64,000 nt of DNA from Caldimonas manganoxidans ATCC BAA-369 (lineage in GTDB: Bacteria > Pseudomonadota > Gammaproteobacteria > Burkholderiales > Burkholderiaceae_C): NCBI RefSeq assembly GCF_000381125.1, contig NZ_KB905943.1:16932-80931 (forward strand), given 5' to 3'. The position numbers were made by a program, and so were the translations under genes. Numbering within the stretch: the first letter of the stretch is position 1; each line of letters opens with the position of its first letter. This document shows, piece by piece, positions 38,449 through 49,448 of this stretch. The notes beneath the pieces were generated by a model that saw only the letters and a program-made list of their open reading frames with translations, was not told the origin of the DNA and made no database searches.

Positions 38449-39470
38449 ATTCCTCCTCCCGCAAACGCCGCTCCAGCGGTCGTGTCACCTTGCAAGACGT
38501 GGCCCGCGAGGCGCAGGTCAGCCCGATCACCGCCTCCAGGGCTCTGCGTGGCGAGCGGGGGGTCGCCCCGGAATTGGTGCAGCGGGTACGCGCCGCCGTC
38601 GATCGCCTGGGCTATGTGCCCGATCCGGCGGCGCGGGCCTTGGCCTCGCAGCGTGGCACGCAGGTGCCGGTGCTGGTGCCCATGCTGTCCAATGCCCTGT
38701 TCGTCGATGTGCTGGAGGCGGTGCATCGGGTGCTGTTTCCTGCCGGATACCAGCCGATGATCGGCGTGACCCACTACGACGCGCAGGAGGAGGAGCAATT
38801 GCTGCGCAGCTACCTGGCGCATCGGCCTGCCGGCCTGTTGGTCACCGGCTTCGATCGCACCGAGGCGGCTCGGCGCTTGATCGCCGCCAGCGGCGTGCCT
38901 TGTGTGCACTTGATGGAAACCACCGAGGCGCCAGGCGTGTATTGCGTGGGCTTCTCACAGACCGAGGCCGGGGCGGATCTGACGCGCCACTTGTTGTCGC
39001 GCGGCCATCGGCGCATCGCGTTCATCGCCGCCCAGCTCGACCCGCGCACGATGCAGCGCGCCGAGGGCTATCGCCGTGCTTTGCGGCAGGCGCAATGCTA
39101 CGACCCTTCGCTGGAGCTGCTCAGTCCGCAACGGTCGTCCATCGCCCTGGGGGCGCAGCTGTTGGAGCAGTTGCTGCGCCTGCGGCCGGACACGCAGGCG
39201 GTGTTCTTCAACAATGACGACTTGGCCCAAGGCGGCTTGTTGGCGGCACAGCGCCTGGGGCTGAAGGTGCCGCAACAGCTAGCCGTGGCCGGCTTCAACG
39301 ATCTGGCCGGTAGCGATCAAATGCTGCCGCCATTGACCACCGTGCGCACGCCGCGCTGCGAGGTGGGCACCGAAGGCGCGCGCATGTTGTTGCAGCTCAT
39401 GGGCGGCCAGCGGCCTGCCCAGCCGTGTGTCCGTCTGGGCTATGAGGTGGTGGTGCGGCAAAGTACTTGA
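38445..39470 (+). CDS. gntR: LacI-family transcriptional regulator, GntR type
   Basis: A 341-residue LacI-family regulator. The helix-turn-helix reads VTLQDVAREAQVSPITASRALRG, and the hinge region contains ARALASQR. The periplasmic-binding-protein-like core (LVPMLSNALFVDVLEAV, VTGFDRTEAARRLI, AVAGFNDLAGSDQMLPPLTTV) matches gluconate-utilisation regulators. A TAA lies two codons upstream in frame, so translation must begin at or after the TTG at 38445. It is divergent from gntK. It likely represses gluconate uptake until gluconate or 6-phosphogluconate is present; the edd promoter may also be a target. Confidence 0.9.
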   Translation: MDSSSRKRRSSGRVTLQDVAREAQVSPITASRALRGERGVAPELVQRVRAAVDRLGYVPDPAARALASQRGTQVPVLVPMLSNALFVDVLEAVHRVLFPAGYQPMIGVTHYDAQEEEQLLRSYLAHRPAGLLVTGFDRTEAARRLIAASGVPCVHLMETTEAPGVYCVGFSQTEAGADLTRHLLSRGHRRIAFIAAQLDPRTMQRAEGYRRALRQAQCYDPSLELLSPQRSSIALGAQLLEQLLRLRPDTQAVFFNNDDLAQGGLLAAQRLGLKVPQQLAVAGFNDLAGSDQMLPPLTTVRTPRCEVGTEGARMLLQLMGGQRPAQPCVRLGYEVVVRQST

Positions 39471-39578
39471 GTCTTCGCTCGGTTTTCAAGGACACTACAC
39501 GGTTTGTCACTTCTATGCGGTACGACGCGTCGGCCCAAGGGGAGGTGCGGCGCGTGCCGCGCCGCCGATTGCGGTTCG

Positions 39579-41216
39579 ATGTCCGAAACCGAAAAGACCG
39601 ATTCCGCACCTCCATCGCCCGGGGAGCTGGACGATGTGTTGGCGCGGGCCCGTCGCGCGTTGGAAACCGGCCAGCCGGATCGCGCCCGCTCGTTGGCGCA
39701 ACGGGCGCTGGCCGGTGCGCAAGCCTGTCTGCATCGGCCCAGCGAGGCGCGCGCGTTGGCCTGCCTGGCGTATTGCGACTGGCTCACGTCCCGCTTCCGG
39801 CGCGCGCAGGCCAGCAGCCGGCGTGCCGCGCAGTTGTTCCAACTGCTGGGCGACACCCCGGGGGAGGTGGATGCGCTGGTCACGCTCGCTGGGGCGGCCA
39901 GCTGTCTGGGGCACCATGAAGAAGCGGTCGAGGCGGCGCTGTTGGCCGTGCGTCTGATGGACCCCATGCCGTCTTCGGCGTCGGCCGTGCTGGCTCACCA
40001 CGCCTTGGCCCAGGCGTATGCCTGGAGCCGCAGTTTCGAGGCCGCGGCCGAAGCCTTCGATCGGGCCGAACAGGTGGCTGCGCAGTGCGACCCTCCGGAA
40101 CCCACGCTGCAGATCCTGCTGCAACGGGCGCATGCAGAGGCACTGCGTCTGGTCGGCGAGCGTTTCTTCAAAGGCGAATTGCCCGATCGTGCGTGTTTCG
40201 AAGCCCTGCTGGCGCGTTGCGTGCAGCTGGCTCACGTGACCGGGGCCGAGGGCATTCAGCCCGGGCTGCTGAGCATGCACCGTGCGCTGCTGGCCACACT
40301 GGGCGGGCTTGCGGCATGTTGGCGAGGGGAGGCCACGCTGGCGCAGCGAGAGTTGTCCGAAGCCCGGCGGTGGTCGCGCGAGCCGTCGGCCAGCGCCTGG
40401 CTGCAGGCCCTGGAGCTGTGGGTGGAATGCGAATGGGCTTGGGACCGCGGCCGATTGGGGCCAGCCGTGCAGTGCGCCGCGCTGATGGTGGATGCGGCCA
40501 TCCGGGTGGAGCACGAGGAACTGGCTTGCGTGGGGCAGTTGCTGCTGGCGCAGTTGCACGAATGCCAAGGCGACGAACGCGGGGCGTTGGAAGACCTCAA
40601 GCTGCTGCGACGGCGCGAAGAGCTCATCCGCGCCGAGAGCCTGGAGAGCCGCGCACGCGTGGTGAAGTGGCAACTCGAGCTGCGCGAGCGCGAGCAGACC
40701 TTGCAGCAGCTCGAAGCATCGTCCGAGCAGCTCGAGCGGCTCTCGCTCGAAGATGCGCTCACCGGCATTGCCAACCGGCGGCATTTCGAATGGCGCACGG
40801 CCGAGCGCCTGCGCAGCCGGGCCTTGGCAGGCCGGCCGTTGTCGATTGCGCTGATCGATGTGAATGACTTCAAGCAGGTCAACGACCGGCACTCGCACCG
40901 CGTGGGTGATCAGGTGTTGTGCACCATTGCGCGCATCTTGTGCAGCCATGTGCGCGAGAACGATTTGCCGGCGCGTTTGGCCGGCGACGAGTTCGTCGTC
41001 GCTTTTTGGGACTCGGACGAGCGTGTGGCTCGCCAGGCCTGTGAGCGCATCGAGGCCGCCGTGGTCGATCACGATTGGGACAGCCTCTCGCCTGGCCTGC
41101 GTGTGAGCATCAGCGTGGGCGTGGCCCAGGCCCGCCCAGGCGATACCATCGCCCAGCTCGTGCACCGCGCTGACGAGGCCATGTACGGCGCCAAGGCCGC
41201 ACGCCGGCGCCTCTGA
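39579..41216 (+). CDS. TPR-containing diguanylate cyclase
   Basis: A 545-residue cytoplasmic protein. Residues 1-350 are helical with TPR-like repeats (for example EALAC and AYAWSRSFEAAAEAFDRAEQ). A coiled coil (about 340-385) leads to a GGDEF domain: DALTGIANRRHF, LIDVNDFKQVNDRHSH, and the active-site motif AGDEF (about residues 468-472). The I-site is intact as REND, five residues before the active site, so product inhibition is expected. ATG at 39579 was taken; the frame extends 25 codons upstream. It should make c-di-GMP, perhaps controlled by protein binding to the TPR region. It follows gntR but has a separate role. Confidence 0.88.
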   Translation: MSETEKTDSAPPSPGELDDVLARARRALETGQPDRARSLAQRALAGAQACLHRPSEARALACLAYCDWLTSRFRRAQASSRRAAQLFQLLGDTPGEVDALVTLAGAASCLGHHEEAVEAALLAVRLMDPMPSSASAVLAHHALAQAYAWSRSFEAAAEAFDRAEQVAAQCDPPEPTLQILLQRAHAEALRLVGERFFKGELPDRACFEALLARCVQLAHVTGAEGIQPGLLSMHRALLATLGGLAACWRGEATLAQRELSEARRWSREPSASAWLQALELWVECEWAWDRGRLGPAVQCAALMVDAAIRVEHEELACVGQLLLAQLHECQGDERGALEDLKLLRRREELIRAESLESRARVVKWQLELREREQTLQQLEASSEQLERLSLEDALTGIANRRHFEWRTAERLRSRALAGRPLSIALIDVNDFKQVNDRHSHRVGDQVLCTIARILCSHVRENDLPARLAGDEFVVAFWDSDERVARQACERIEAAVVDHDWDSLSPGLRVSISVGVAQARPGDTIAQLVHRADEAMYGAKAARRRL

Positions 41217-43436
<2,220 letters not shown>

Positions 43437-43645
43437 CCGGTGGGCCGGGCCATCGAGGGCGTGCTCACCCGGGGCGGGCAGGTCGCGGCGGGCCGGCCTG
43501 CGCGCTGGGGCCGGCGTGGCCATGGGCGGATGAGGGCAAACCCGAGCCCCGGAACGTGGGGGGCGGGAGCGGGGCGATGAACGCTGGCGCGGGGCACGCC
43601 CCTAGACTCCTTCGCAGGTGGAAGCGCAGTCCTGGAGAAGCCGCC

Positions 43646-45301
43646 ATGCTGCACCTTCGCGCGGTGCCGTTTCGATGGAAGGTGGCTGCTTTGCCCGCGT
43701 TCGGCAGCATCGGCGTGACCCTGGTGGTGGCTTGGGCCCAGGTTCATCTGACCAGCGAGCGCATCGTGCAGGAGGCCGGGCGGGAAGTGGCCAGCGTGGC
43801 GATGGCCGTGGCCGAACGGCTCTCGCGAGAGATGGCCGCGCGGGGGGCGGAGGTGCAGCTGCTGGCCTCCATCCGTGCGCAGCAACCTGACAGTGCACCC
43901 AATGAGGTGCGCCATCAGCTCGAATTGCTCCAGCATCATGTGCCCAGCTACGCGTGGATCGGCTGGCTCGATGCGGAAGGCCGCGTGCTGGCGGCCACCG
44001 GCGGGTTGCTCGAAGGCAGCCTGTTGGCGCATCGGCCCGTGTTCATGCAAGGGCGCCAGGGGCTGTGGTTTGGGGATGTGCATCCGGCGGTGGTGTTGCA
44101 GCGGCTGCTCCAGCCCCACGGGGGCGAGACCTTGAGATTCGTCGATGTGGCCACGCCGGTGCACGATGCGCAGCGGCGTCTGCGCGGTGTCCTGGCGGCG
44201 CACCTGGGGTGGCGCTGGGCGCAAGAGGTGGCCGTCGATGTCTTGCGTCCCTATGAAAACCGGCATCGGCTGGAGGTGCTCATCGTCGATGCACAGGGGC
44301 AGGTGATCCTCGGGCCGCAAGCCATGCGCCAGCGGCCCGTGCCCGTCGATCCACGCGTCTTGCCAGCACCGGGATCACCCTATCGCTTGCTGCGCTGGGA
44401 CGATGGCACCGAAGCGATGACGGCCGTGGCCAACAGCGGCCCACAGGGGGTATTCCCTGGCCTGGGCCGGCGTGTGGTGGTGCGCCAGCCCATCGATGTG
44501 GCCCTGGGGCAAGCGCGTCAGGCCGGCCAGCAAATCGTCGCCTGGGGCGCGGGGGTGGGGCTGGCCTTTCTGGCGCTGGGGCTGTGGCTGGCGCGCCGGG
44601 TGTCGCAACCGGTGCATCAGCTGCTGCGCAGCACAGGGGGCTTGCAGCATGCCGGCTCCGGGGCTGGCATGGGCGCGGATCGGCGTCAGGTGGATGTGCG
44701 CTGGGTCGCCGAGTTGATGCAGCGCATGGACCGAGATTTGGCGGTGCGCGAGCACGAAGTGCGTCGGCTGCGCCACGAGGCCACGCATGATCCGCTCACC
44801 GGCTTGCCCAACCGGGCCTATCTGGCGGCCTTGCTCGACCAGGCGACCGCGGCCGTGCAAGAAACGCGCGAGCTGGTGGTGTTGTGCATGGATCTCGACG
44901 ACTTCAAGGGCGTGAACGACCGCCATGGTCATGAGGTCGGTGATGCCGTGTTGTGTGAGGTGGCCCGGCGGCTGCGCAGCCTGCTGCGCGAGCAAGACGT
45001 GCCGGTGCGACTGGGCGGTGACGAATTCCTCGTGCTGGCGCAGGCCGCGCCGGGCGACGGACCGCGCTTGGCCGACACCATGGCCGCGCGCATCGTGCGG
45101 GCGCTGGGCGAGCCGGCACGTGTGGGCGCGCTCACCATTGCCCTGGGCGGCAGCGTCGGAGCCGTGGTGTGGCGCAGCGACGCGCAAATCTCATTGCAGA
45201 CGGCCTGGACGCGCGCCGACCAGGCGCTGTATCGGGCCAAATCCGAAGGCAAGTCCCGCTGGTGTCGCTTGCCGCTGGAGCCGCAGATGCCCGCATCTTG
45301 A
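43646..45301 (+). CDS. Membrane diguanylate cyclase with periplasmic Cache-like sensor
   Basis: A 551-residue protein: membrane helix at about residues 12-33, a periplasmic domain of some 240 residues resembling a double-Cache sensor (YAWIGWLDAEGRVLAATGG, GPQGVFPGLGRRVVVRQP), a second helix (about 285-310), then a GGDEF domain. The latter has HDPLTGLPNRAYL, DLDDFKGVNDRHGHEVGD and GGDEF (about 455-459), with an intact REQD I-site five residues before it. It should make c-di-GMP in response to a periplasmic small molecule. ATG at 43646 has GGAG 8 bases upstream. The gap to fadH is 209 bases and has no clear signal. Confidence 0.9.
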   Translation: MLHLRAVPFRWKVAALPAFGSIGVTLVVAWAQVHLTSERIVQEAGREVASVAMAVAERLSREMAARGAEVQLLASIRAQQPDSAPNEVRHQLELLQHHVPSYAWIGWLDAEGRVLAATGGLLEGSLLAHRPVFMQGRQGLWFGDVHPAVVLQRLLQPHGGETLRFVDVATPVHDAQRRLRGVLAAHLGWRWAQEVAVDVLRPYENRHRLEVLIVDAQGQVILGPQAMRQRPVPVDPRVLPAPGSPYRLLRWDDGTEAMTAVANSGPQGVFPGLGRRVVVRQPIDVALGQARQAGQQIVAWGAGVGLAFLALGLWLARRVSQPVHQLLRSTGGLQHAGSGAGMGADRRQVDVRWVAELMQRMDRDLAVREHEVRRLRHEATHDPLTGLPNRAYLAALLDQATAAVQETRELVVLCMDLDDFKGVNDRHGHEVGDAVLCEVARRLRSLLREQDVPVRLGGDEFLVLAQAAPGDGPRLADTMAARIVRALGEPARVGALTIALGGSVGAVVWRSDAQISLQTAWTRADQALYRAKSEGKSRWCRLPLEPQMPAS

Positions 45302-45306
45302 GGCAT

Positions 45307-45336
45307 TTGTTTATAACCTGAGGTGATCCTTAGAAT
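45307..45336 (+). promoter_or_regulatory. Probable promoter of the HpaR-type regulator
   Basis: TTGTTT (45307-45312) and TAGAAT (45331-45336) are separated by 18 bases in an unusually AT-rich stretch. Just downstream GAAGTAATTGCTTC (45341-45354) is a near-palindrome, a possible autoregulatory site. Confidence 0.45.
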
Positions 45337-45377
45337 ATGTGAAGTAATTGCTTCTTGTTGCCGAATCAAGGACGCCC

Positions 45378-45893
45378 ATGCCCGCTGTCATCGGCCACCG
45401 CAATCTGCCTGACGCGCTGCTGCGCGCGCGTGAATCGGTGATGCGGTATTTCCGTCCCAACCTCAAGGTGGCCGGTGTGACCGAGCAGCAGTGGCGGGTG
45501 ATCCGCGTGCTGTCCGACCGGGGTGATCTGGAAGTGGGGCAGATCGCGGCAGCTGCCTGCATCCCTGGGCCCAGCCTCACCGGCGTGCTCGAACGCATGG
45601 AACGCGATGACTGGGTGCGGCGCTATCGCATCTCGACCGATCAGCGCAAGGTGATCGTCGAGCTCACACCCAAGGCCCGCCGTCTGGTGCAGCGCATGCT
45701 CAGTCGCATCGATGAACGCTACCGGGTCATCGAGGCTCAACTGGGGGCGCAGACGCTCGACACCTTGCATGCCCTGCTCGAGCGCGTGGCCGCTTTGCCC
45801 GACCCGGCGGCCCCTGCGCCGGTGAAGCTGCCGGTGCGGCGCCGGCCGAAAGCCAAGGCCACTGACGGACCGGCGGTGGCCGATGCCGCCTGA
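45378..45893 (+). CDS. hpaR: MarR-family regulator, HpaR type
   Basis: A 171-residue MarR regulator of the HpaR subgroup. It has the opening NLPDALLRARESVMRYFRPNL, then GVTEQQWRVIRVLSDRGDLEVGQIA and the recognition helix PGPSLTGVLERMERDDWVRR with wing ISTDQRKVIVELT. This pattern is specific to homoprotocatechuate-operon regulators. Yet no hpa catabolic genes are in the window, so it may act on unlinked targets. The ATG at 45378 follows AAGGA by 7 bases. The C-terminal 30 residues are Pro/Ala/Lys-rich. It is convergent with the pirin gene. Confidence 0.78.
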   Translation: MPAVIGHRNLPDALLRARESVMRYFRPNLKVAGVTEQQWRVIRVLSDRGDLEVGQIAAAACIPGPSLTGVLERMERDDWVRRYRISTDQRKVIVELTPKARRLVQRMLSRIDERYRVIEAQLGAQTLDTLHALLERVAALPDPAAPAPVKLPVRRRPKAKATDGPAVADAA

Positions 45894-45902
45894 GCCCACG
45901 CC

Positions 45903-46775
45903 TCAGCGGCCGAAACGGCCGGCATGCAAATCTTGCACGGCCTGGATGATCTGCGCCTGGCTGTTCATCACGAAGGGGCCGTATTGCACGATGGGCTCGC
46001 GCAACGGCTTGCCCGCCAGCAGCAGGGCGCGGCTGTCGGTGCTGGCGTGCAAGACCACGCCATCGCCTTCGTTGTGCAGGATGGCCATGCGGCCGGCATT
46101 CACCTCGGTGCCGCCGAGCTTCACTTGGCCACGGTAGACGTAGACGAAGGCATTGTGCTCGGGGGGCAGCGGCTGAGCCAGGTGCGCTCCGGCGGCCAGG
46201 TGCACGTCCAGGTACAGCGGCGCCGTGGCTGGGCGCTGCACCGCACCGGCCACGCCATGGCTGCGTCCGGCGATCACGCGCACACGCACGCCCTCGGCCT
46301 GGAACTCAGGGATGTCTTGGCTGCGGATGTCCCGATACCACGGTTCGCACATCTTGTCGCGAGCCGGCAGGTTCAGCCACAGCTGGAAACCCTCCATGCG
46401 GCCTTCCTCTTGCTCGGGCAATTCGGAGTGGATCACGCCGCGGCCGGCGGTCATCCATTGCACGTCGCCCGGACCGAGCAGGCCCTCGTGGCCAGCGCTG
46501 TCGCGATGGCGCATCCGACCGGCGATCATGTAGGTGACCGTCTCGAAGCCGCGATGCGGGTGGTCTGGAAACCCCCCGATGTAATCCTCGGGACGGTCGG
46601 TGCCGAAGGCATCGAGCATCAGGAAGGGGTCGAGTCGATGCTGCAGATCTGAGGTCAGCACACGGGTGAGCTTCACGCCGGCGCCATCGGAGGTGGCCAC
46701 GCCGGCCACCAGCCGCTCCACGCGGCGGGGCTGCTCAACCCTTTCCAAAGGGGAGGTCGCAAGGATGGCGGTCAT
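45903..46775 (-). CDS. Pirin family protein (quercetinase-like bicupin)
   Basis: A 290-residue bicupin. The N-terminal cupin holds the metal site in FPDHPHRGFETVTYMIAG and VQWMTAGRGVIHSELP (His-x-His and Glu ligands), as in pirin and YhhW, which oxidise quercetin. The second cupin contains NAFVYVYRGQVKLGG. It lies 33 bases after azoR on the same strand, so the pair is likely one operon controlled by the divergent LysR regulator. A role in handling aromatic or redox-active compounds is plausible; the natural substrate is unknown. Confidence 0.9.
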   Translation of the reverse strand: MTAILATSPLERVEQPRRVERLVAGVATSDGAGVKLTRVLTSDLQHRLDPFLMLDAFGTDRPEDYIGGFPDHPHRGFETVTYMIAGRMRHRDSAGHEGLLGPGDVQWMTAGRGVIHSELPEQEEGRMEGFQLWLNLPARDKMCEPWYRDIRSQDIPEFQAEGVRVRVIAGRSHGVAGAVQRPATAPLYLDVHLAAGAHLAQPLPPEHNAFVYVYRGQVKLGGTEVNAGRMAILHNEGDGVVLHASTDSRALLLAGKPLREPIVQYGPFVMNSQAQIIQAVQDLHAGRFGR

Positions 46776-46808
46776 GGCGGGTTCCTTTCGCGATGAACGG
46801 ACGGGGCT

Positions 46809-47408
46809 TCAGGCCAGCGCGGCCTCGATGTCTGCTTGCGCTTGCGCCAATGCCCGTTGCTCGGCCTCGGCGCCCAGCGCCAGCCCCTCGGCGTAGATGA
46901 ACTCCACATCGGTCATGCCCAGGAAGCCCAGCACGGTCTTCAAGTAGGGCACTTGGCTGTCCGACGGCTGGTTGCGGTAAATGCCACCGCGGGTGAGCAC
47001 GACATACACCTTTTTGCCCTTGAGCAGCCCCTCCGGGCCATGCTCGGTGTACCGGAAGGTCACCTTGGCGCGGGAGATCGCGTCGATCCAATTCTTCAGC
47101 TGCACGGGCACACCAAAGTTGTACATCGGCACCCCTAGCACCACCACGTCGGCGGCTTGCACTTCGGCGATCAGCGCATCGTCCAGGGCCACCCGGGCGG
47201 CTTGCTCGGGGCTGCGCTGCTCGGCTGGGGTGAACAAGGCGGTCAGGGCTGCCTCATCCAACACCGGGTGCGGCGCGCGGGCCAAATCGCGCACGGTCAC
47301 GCGTGTCTCGGGGTGGCGCTGGCGCAGCCGTTCGACCAGCAGGCTCGCCAGCCGGGACGAATGCGAGCCCTCGGTGCGGGCGCTCGAATTCACTTGCAGG
47401 ATGTTCAT
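46809..47408 (-). CDS. azoR: FMN-dependent NADH-azoreductase
   Basis: AzoR (199 aa) is a flavodoxin-fold quinone/azo reductase. It begins [20 protein letters not shown] (FMN phosphate loop) and has [21 protein letters not shown] and VVLTRGGIY, both flavin contacts. It would reduce quinones and azo dyes by two-electron transfer, protecting against thiol and quinone stress. It forms an operon with the pirin gene and is divergent from a LysR-type regulator (120-base gap), the usual arrangement for regulation by that LysR protein. Confidence 0.93.
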   Translation of the reverse strand: MNILQVNSSARTEGSHSSRLASLLVERLRQRHPETRVTVRDLARAPHPVLDEAALTALFTPAEQRSPEQAARVALDDALIAEVQAADVVVLGVPMYNFGVPVQLKNWIDAISRAKVTFRYTEHGPEGLLKGKKVYVVLTRGGIYRNQPSDSQVPYLKTVLGFLGMTDVEFIYAEGLALGAEAEQRALAQAQADIEAALA

Positions 47409-47458
47409 CGTGATGCTCCTTGCGATGCGTCAGTGGTTTCCATGCCTCAGACTTTATC

Positions 47459-47517
47459 TGTTCCAAAATCGACATAGAAGATCAAATTCTGGATAACATA
47501 GAACCGTCAATGGAACA
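47459..47517. promoter_or_regulatory. Divergent azoR / lysR control region
   Basis: The 120-base gap is AT-rich. TGTTCCA (47459-47465) and TGGAACA (47511-47517) are exact inverted arms about 46 bases apart and are candidate LysR recognition half-sites. Possible -10 elements occur on both strands between them. Confidence 0.35.
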
Positions 47518-47528
47518 ATCATCCGTCC

Positions 47529-48497
47529 ATGAAACTTCAGGCCGATGACTTGCTGTTGTTTGCCCGGGTGGTCGACGCCGGCAGCTTCAGTCGGGCGGCC
47601 GAGCGCACCGGCCTGCCCAAGTCCACCGTGTCGCGCCGGGTGGCCGCGCTGGAGGCGCAACTGGGTGAGCGGCTGCTGCTGCGCACCACACGCAAGCTCA
47701 GCCTGACCGATTTCGGCCACCAGGTGCTGGCCCATGCGCGGCAGGTGGCCGATGAGGTGGACGCCGCGGTGCTGCTGGCTCAGCATCGCCAGGTCGAGCC
47801 CAGCGGCCGGCTGCGGGTGTCCATGCCGGGGGACTTTGCCAATCTGGTCCTCAGCCGGGTGCTGGCCGACTTCATCGCACGCTACCCGGCCCTCACGCTG
47901 GAGGTGGACATCACCCCGCGGCGGGTGGACCTCATCGGCGAGAACTTCGATCTGGCCATCCGCATGGGCGAGCTGTCGGACGATGCCTCGCTGGCCGCAC
48001 GCCGTCTGGCCGTGCTGTCGGTGGGTCTGTATGCCTCGCCGGCTTACATCGCGCGCCGCGGCCGGCCCGAGGAGCCCGAGGCCCTGATGGAGCACGATGC
48101 CTTGCACCTGCTCAGCCGCCATGGCGAGCCGGCGCCGTGGGTGCTGAGCCGCGGGCCGATGCGTTGGGAAGGCATTCCGCCCGGGCGGGCCGCGATCAAC
48201 TCCCCTGAGCTGTTGATGCGTTTGGCCCGCGCCGGGGTGGGAATCGCCCCCTTGCCCGATGCGTTTGCCGAGCCGTATGTCCACAGTGGGGAGCTCCAAC
48301 CCCTGTTGGCCGACTGGCGCCTGCCGGCCGCCGTGGCCTGGGCGGTGTTTCCGGGGCGGCGCTTGATGCCGGCGCGCACGCGCGCGCTGCTCGACGCACT
48401 GGAGCGCGAATTCAGCAGCGAGACCTGTCAGGCCGAGCACCATCGCATCGAGGCCGGCTTGGCACCATGGCGCGGCCGCGGGCCCGCGGCCGGTTGA
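47529..48497 (+). CDS. LysR-family transcriptional regulator
   Basis: A 322-residue LTTR. The N-terminal winged helix reads LLLFARVVDAGSFSRAAERTGLPKSTVSRRVAALEAQLGERLLLRTTRK. The effector domain follows from about residue 90 (GRLRVSMPGDFANLVLSRVLADFIARYP). It belongs to the CrgA/DsdC-like branch common beside quinone reductase genes. It is transcribed away from azoR-pirin, which it probably regulates. It is convergent with the DMT permease gene, with 10 bases between stops. ATG at 47529. Confidence 0.93.
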   Translation: MKLQADDLLLFARVVDAGSFSRAAERTGLPKSTVSRRVAALEAQLGERLLLRTTRKLSLTDFGHQVLAHARQVADEVDAAVLLAQHRQVEPSGRLRVSMPGDFANLVLSRVLADFIARYPALTLEVDITPRRVDLIGENFDLAIRMGELSDDASLAARRLAVLSVGLYASPAYIARRGRPEEPEALMEHDALHLLSRHGEPAPWVLSRGPMRWEGIPPGRAAINSPELLMRLARAGVGIAPLPDAFAEPYVHSGELQPLLADWRLPAAVAWAVFPGRRLMPARTRALLDALEREFSSETCQAEHHRIEAGLAPWRGRGPAAG

Positions 48498-48507
48498 GCG
48501 CGGCGAC

Positions 48508-49434
48508 TCACTCGGCCCACGTGTCGGCGTGGACCGGCTTGGCCGATGACGAGCGTGCGCGCAGATTGAGCCACACCGAGGCCGCTCCGCTGCCGGCGAT
48601 CAGGCCCATGCCGGCGACGGCCCAGGCATCGGGCGCTTGCGAGAAAAGCACCCAGCCCCACAGCGTGGCGAACGCGATCTGTGCATAGGTGAAAGGCATC
48701 AACACCGCCGCCGGTGCGCGTCCGAGCCCGTAAATGAAGGCCAAGTGACCGAAGGTGCCCATCAAGGCCACCACGGCCAGCACTCCCCATTGCGCCGGGC
48801 CGATCCGCTCCAGCGCCTGCGCCGCCTCGCCCCATTGCATCGGCAAGGCGAGGCTCAGCACCGCGGCGCCCACCGCACCGGTGTAAAAATGCGTGGTCAT
48901 GGGCGATTCCGAGGCCGACATGCGGCTGGTCAGGAGCTGGAAGAACGCATGGCTCCATGCCAGCATCAGCGGCAGCAGCGCCGCGGCGCCGAACAGTCCG
49001 CTGCCTGGGCGAATCACCAACAAGGCCCCCGAGAACGCCACCACGACCAAGGCCCAACGCAGCGCCGAGACCCTCTCGCGTAACACCCAAGGGGCCAGCA
49101 GCGTCACGAAGATCGGCGAAAGCATCACCACGGCGGTGAACTCGGCCAGCGGCATCACGCGCAGCGCATAAAACGCCAGCACACTGGTGAGGAGCAGCAA
49201 CATGCCGCGCAGGACTTGAAAGCGCCAGTTCTGCACGCGAAAGCGGCGCGCCCCGCCGCGCAGCATCAGCCAGCCGCCCATCAGCACCGCTTGCACCGCA
49301 TAGCGGAACCACACCACCACCAGCATCGGCAGCACGAGGCTCAGATGCTTCACCCCGCTGTCCAGCGTCGCGAAACAGGCCACGGCCAGCACGGTCAAGC
49401 CAATGCCGGACAGCACCCGGGAGGGCGTTGCCAT
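48508..49434 (-). CDS. DMT/EamA-family membrane transporter
   Basis: A 308-residue inner-membrane protein with ten predicted helices in two EamA repeats (FATLDSGVKHL and RGMLLLLTSVLAFYALRVMPLAEFTAVVML in the first, MGTFGHLAFIYGLGRAPAAVLMPF in the second). This is the drug/metabolite exporter superfamily. Substrate is not predictable; relatives export amino acids, purines or SAM-like metabolites. ATG at 49434 was chosen over an upstream start that adds 18 unrelated residues. The PHP gene stops 14 bases upstream on the same strand. Confidence 0.88.
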   Translation of the reverse strand: MATPSRVLSGIGLTVLAVACFATLDSGVKHLSLVLPMLVVVWFRYAVQAVLMGGWLMLRGGARRFRVQNWRFQVLRGMLLLLTSVLAFYALRVMPLAEFTAVVMLSPIFVTLLAPWVLRERVSALRWALVVVAFSGALLVIRPGSGLFGAAALLPLMLAWSHAFFQLLTSRMSASESPMTTHFYTGAVGAAVLSLALPMQWGEAAQALERIGPAQWGVLAVVALMGTFGHLAFIYGLGRAPAAVLMPFTYAQIAFATLWGWVLFSQAPDAWAVAGMGLIAGSGAASVWLNLRARSSSAKPVHADTWAE

Positions 49435-49448
49435 GGGAGGGCTGCAGC

